From Saccoglossus kowalevskii (lineage: Eukaryota; Hemichordata; Enteropneusta; Harrimaniidae), in contig NW_003147775.1 of NCBI RefSeq assembly GCF_000003605.2, positions 150,512-175,122 of the forward strand: DNA of 24,611 nt, read 5' to 3'. Under the pieces are notes generated by a model that had not been told where the DNA came from, searched no databases, and saw nothing but the letters and a program-made list of their open reading frames with translations. The translations under genes were made by a program, and so were the position numbers. This document shows, one piece after another, positions 20,205-24,611 of this stretch (its first letter is position 1; each line of letters opens with the position of its first letter).

Positions 20205-20506
20205 TGCGTTGACTTCTAACCCAGTCACTTTATTATGTGGAATCATCTACTTGGCGATGACTTCTTTTTTCTATCTTCCTACCCATGCACTGTATAGATT
20301 CACCTGTTTGGCGTAGATGATTTACCCATGGGCTATGATATTGTTTCAGACGATTTTCCTTGCCTTTCTACATATTCACGTTATAGATTTGCCTATTTGG
20401 TATTGACTTCTTACACATGAACTATATAAATACAACTTTTTGACCTTGCCTATTTGCCGCTGATTTCTAACCCATGAACTGTATAGATACAACTTGTTGA
20501 CGTTGA
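20205..20506 (+). repeat. Decayed tandem repeat of about 50-60 bp units
   Basis: Variants of gacttctaacccatgaactgt, atagattcacct and atttggcgt recur about five times in the same order with irregular spacing. Copies are heavily diverged, so the array is old. It lies 0.9-1.2 kb upstream of the receptor gene and is noncoding. Confidence 0.7.
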
Positions 20507-21799
20507 TGTAATTGCATATTTATTTAACTATACTTTATTTAACTCTAATCATTATGCGTGTATTCCGTTACAAATTCCATTACAAGTATACATGTATGTA
20601 TTGAGTCTATTAACGCTATTTACATAATAAGTCCACCTATACTGACCACAATTTAGATTGTCAGGGAATTATAAATATTTCTTAATAAATTTCCAAATAT
20701 ATTACAATCTGTTCTGAAACTATTTGTTGTATATTGATATTACCCTGTGTCGTACTATGGTATTTGATGAAGCAAATAGATGAAATGTCATTATGCACCT
20801 CAATATATAAACCTGTTTTATATATCCCAGTTTTGGAAGTAAACATTAAATCTCTTCATGTTATTGCCAGTTCATGTACAACTGTGATATACACGAGAAT
20901 TCACAATAAAATGTTCATGTATATTATTTTATGCAAATACTTGGCAAAGCAGGCCACTCATTATATGAAAAAAAAGTAGTCGCGACGATAGCTCCGTTAT
21001 CTATTTTAAACGGGAACAACTTAATTGTCATGTGATTGAACACCGTGATTTATGTTAACAATCAAATTCATCTCAATAACCTCCTGGGTCTTTGTAATTA
21101 CAGTGAACTTTTTGCGTTTTCCGAAATTAGGTGTCAATCATGCATGCATTGCCTTCTCCGTTATCACAATATGCCTTGGGACTAGGTGCTATTTGCGTAG
21201 GTGACAAAGAATGACGTCACGTTGTCGAGGTATTATTCGTAGATTCATATCCTGTTACCAGCTGCATTCACCTATGTACTGTAACTAAATACTGAGTGGC
21301 AATCTGTAATTCATATAATGTTATAAATATATTCGTGTAGTAAATAAAACACACTTTTTTGCTGAATTAATTCATAAACATTCAAATTATGGTGCTTGAT
21401 GAAATCTGCCAAGTGTTGTCAAAATGTACATCAATAATTTCAACAAAGAATGACAGTTATTCCACTCTTCGCCTTGTGCCCAGTATGATGCAGGTTTCGT
21501 TCGGCAGCCATTTACTTGGAAATTAATTTAGTCTTTTTGTTCTAAACAAAGTTTACTAGTTTCATTTTTTAAACCATGTCCTTTTACTAGGAAAGTACTG
21601 TTTCATTGTTAAAATCTGTTTTATTAAACGAATTTGTTCTATTACATGATTCAAGTGGGAATTACAAATTTACACCATTTAAAAATGGGACAATTCTTAG
21701 TTTTTAACTAACGATCCGTCGAGTGAATGAACACAGCAGTTGAATTATGATGAAATATAACATGTAGTTCATACATAGATATAACAGGTGCGCTACTAC
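20507..21799. other. Intergenic, no gene recognised
   Basis: This is AT-rich sequence with one 81-codon ORF (20734-20979) of no recognisable family. A perfect TGACGTCA (CRE/ATF palindrome) lies at 21212-21219. Confidence 0.5.
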
Positions 21800-21824
21800 A
21801 GGTCATTGACCTCGTCATTGACCT
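21800..21824 (+). promoter_or_regulatory. Perfect IR1 nuclear-receptor palindrome plus an extra half-site
   Basis: AGGTCA-T-TGACCT (21800-21812) is an exact inverted repeat with one-base spacing, the arrangement known for ecdysone-receptor and FXR-type elements. TCATTGACCT is then repeated, adding a third half-site at 21819-21824. It lies 2.5 kb upstream of the receptor ATG. Confidence 0.45.
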
Positions 21825-22160
21825 ATTGTCCTATATTAAAGGTGTTACATATCACACGTACGCTATGACGACACACATACCATGATAGTACTGCACAAAT
21901 AAGTCGTAAAACTAATCACATTTGCAGTAACACACACCTGCTCGCACGTTAACGGGAATTAACGGACTTTTAGCACCCCCCAAAATAGCTTTCGATTTCC
22001 GTTGAGGTACTAGTTATCATAGGGGTACGATAACTAACCGGAACATCATTTCTCAGGTATATGTTATCATCATGATGTAATACTTGCTGCAGTAACTGCA
22101 GTGATAAGAGAAAAAACGTATCTCGAAATCGTAAGTATTTATCTTCGATATTGATGCCAC

Positions 22161-22163
<3 letters not shown>

Positions 22164-22234
<71 letters not shown>
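22164..22234. repeat. (AT)n microsatellite, about 35 units
   Basis: Uninterrupted alternating T and A run for about 71 bp. A 145-codon minus-strand ORF across it (21970-22407) is held open only by the Tyr-Ile run and is not a gene. Confidence 0.98.
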
Positions 22235-22240
<6 letters not shown>

Positions 22241-24611
22241 CTGTCTTTATCTATAGGGAACTGACATCTAAAGATACAGTTATAACTATAGAATAATAAC
22301 CTATATTTTAGATTCAAATTGTGTGTAACAATAAATACTGACCAACGCCATTGTAGACTGACAGGCAGGCACCAAATATATTCATTATTGTATTCGTTCT
22401 CTTTCACGGAAATACTCTCAATTCTCTGCTCTTATGTTGTGGTCCAGTGAATATTGTACAGGCCCCGTTGTTACGTACTGACTTTAACAATAAACTGGGA
22501 ACCAGTAATACAAAAGCGACAATGTGAGGGTTTGTTTGAATGACTTTACCATAAACTGACACCATTTAAACATTGATGTACGGTTGTACGTCTACTTTAA
22601 ATGAAATCGCTTCACTTATATATGGTACGGCAGTTGAAATGCACACCACATGTTACATCTAATAAATATGTATAAAACGGGCTATTTGTTGCATTATATA
22701 CCAAATTAAATAGAGTGCGGGCTATCTTAATTTAACTGGTTTGCTGTAAATAAAAATCAATAGCAGGTACTACTACTACACTGACCCAGTTTTCACATCT
22801 ATCCGAAAGTCAATAGGTTTAAACCGTTAGAGATAGTTGGAGATGGACCTGGACACCGAGTGAGTTCCGATGATTAATTTAGTAGGATCAACCAATCCTA
22901 TCCAAGTGTCAAGTAACAAGTTACACAACAACCAATCAGAAGTTCCGGTATTGTGTTTTCATAATGACATCATGTATACACATTTGGTTCGCACGACGTT
23001 GCAGTATAATTTAGGATCAACAACTTGCATGTTTAAACTAGAAATTGTAAACATATATTACAGGAATGTTATAAATAGTGTGTTTACTAATTGCAATGCT
23101 TTAACGATGAGATACAAGCCTGGTAATCACGTAATCACACCACCGGCTGCAGCGATTGGCTGACTACATGTTTACATAGAGTTCATTGCAGATTGTGTAA
23201 GGTTTTGTAACAGAAGGAGGCAGCAAGGCGTTATCTCCGCTGACTATTTAGATGAATAAAGCTGGACTCTCTGTAATGAACTAATGTGTATTCCTTTGCT
23301 CAAACATGGTATCTCTACGTGTAAGTGTTATCGGCCAAACGAGTCAAAATTCCCTGAACACAACGCTTTGTTCATAACAGTGATATTATGTAAGAATTGT
23401 CCACAAGGCGAAATATAGTGATGTATTAGTGTAGTGTGATGTTCGTAGACGAGTAACATTTCTATGGCGCGTCTGCAGCACCAGCTTGAACATACAAAAC
23501 TGCCAACCAATTTCATCAACAGGATAGCACTCTATATATTGGTTATCGAGCAGCATGTCAAGATTTCTTATAGAAAAAGTGTAATCGTGTCTGAGCCTTC
23601 CCTAGCTACACTGTTAATTGCGGTCTGTAGTTCTGATTAATTTTATACATTATTGTAGAAGGATTCACATGAAGGTCATTAAAGAACGTTATGCTACTCT
23701 CATCTGTTTGCAAGAAATCTAATTCACTAAAAGGCCAGTTTTTAATCGACCATTATAAGAACCGTAATTCATAACGTATGTTCTTCACGTCACGTAGGAA
23801 TAAATAAAGAATGCTATTTGTTACATATTTGGCAAATATCGCACATAGTACTAAAATAATAAAAAAATGAAAAGACCTTTTGAAATATTACCTAATCTTC
23901 CAATGTGTACGGAAAGGGTGTGTATAGAACTGTGTTAAACGGTCCGACTGGTAATTCCTGCAAGAGTTATGAGTGCATCTTTACATGTCCACCACAAGGC
24001 GATTATAACCTTGATAAGAACGTACGATAGCTGTTCCATTAATACTTTCTTTTAAATAATATGTCACTCTTCTCACTTCTAGTCGTCTACTTGAACACAT
24101 TACCCGGGCATATCCATACAATGCCTCAGCTTATCTAAAGATAATTTTAATAATAAGCTTTAAATGCATTCTCATCGTATTACGGAATCATATTTTCCAA
24201 TATTATAGACTTTACCTTTACTTCACCTTTACCTGGGCAATCATGCTATTTAGAACAAGGGGCATGATGATATGATAGAATGCAGCACTATTTCAGAAGC
24301 GAAAACAAGTCTCTGTAGCAGATACAGAGTTACAGTTTATAGTAATGTTTCAATAAGTAAGCAAAAAATGTAACCTTGAAATAAACAAACTAAAAAATAA
24401 AAATATCGATCTCTTCAATAATAATTAGTATTAGTTTTTATATGAATACGATTCGGATTGATTATATACAATTAAACATTAAATATATTTAGATACATTA
24501 AATCTGGTACAAATGTTGATATCAGAAGAGAAAGTTTACATAAAATAGCATTGAACACTAATAAGGATCAGCTTGTAGGACCACGTGTGTGGTGAAGGTG
24601 ATAAGATGCAC
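22235..24611. other. Intergenic, no gene recognised
   Basis: The longest open frame is 97 codons (22870-23163, plus). It ends near an inverted CCAAT and is followed by AATAAA at about 23255, but it shows no domain and is within chance length. No RNA gene, transposon end or tandem array was noticed to the window end. Confidence 0.5.

Noticed and set aside
21970-22407. 145-codon minus-strand ORF
   Set aside because: It is held open by the (AT)n microsatellite, which reads as a Tyr-Ile run; the rest shows no domain.
22870-23163. 97-codon plus-strand ORF with nearby CCAAT and AATAAA
   Set aside because: The signals are too common to count, and the translation has no recognised family or low-entropy domain pattern.

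Overview
The window is nuclear DNA of an animal, most likely a marine invertebrate. The evidence is AT-rich, ORF-poor sequence (about one-third GC by eye), GT-AG introns of very different sizes, minisatellites and a long AT microsatellite, and no operon-like gene packing. The species cannot be fixed from the sequence alone.

One gene can be supported: a rhodopsin-type (class A) G-protein-coupled receptor on the minus strand. Its coding sequence appears complete in four exons: 18935-19324, 5012-5662, 885-1086 and 684-760. The junctions are in phases 0, 0 and 1, and the predicted protein is about 439 residues. It has three N-glycosylation sequons at the N-terminus, seven hydrophobic segments, a long Ser/Thr/Asn-rich third cytoplasmic loop and a basic helix 8. 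An intron close to the end of TM6 and the TM3-TM4 sequence give a weak resemblance to prostanoid receptors. The usual class A residues D2.50 and N7.49 are not where they should be, so the ligand and even the subfamily remain open.

Layout, low to high coordinate. 1-312 is a 26-bp tandem array, followed by decayed repeats to about 640. Read on the gene's strand, every copy of the array carries AATAAA, and it lies downstream of the predicted stop. 684-5662 holds exons 4, 3 and 2 with introns of 124 and 3,925 bp. 5663-18934 is the 13.3-kb first intron. It contains a nearly identical 200-bp inverted repeat beside exon 2, a two-type 39-bp minisatellite (6925-7471), a diverged duplicated element (about 8977-9491), a perfect nuclear-receptor DR2 site and an AGGTCA-bearing 20-bp array (10519-10966), and a compact hairpin (13086-13137). 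19325-24611 is upstream of the gene. It has an RFX-type X-box 279 bp before the ATG, a decayed tandem array at 20205-20506, a perfect inverted AGGTCA palindrome at 21800 and an (AT)n tract at about 22164-22234.

No rRNA, tRNA, CRISPR array or autonomous transposon was recognised. Most other ORFs of 60-110 codons look like chance or repeat artefacts.
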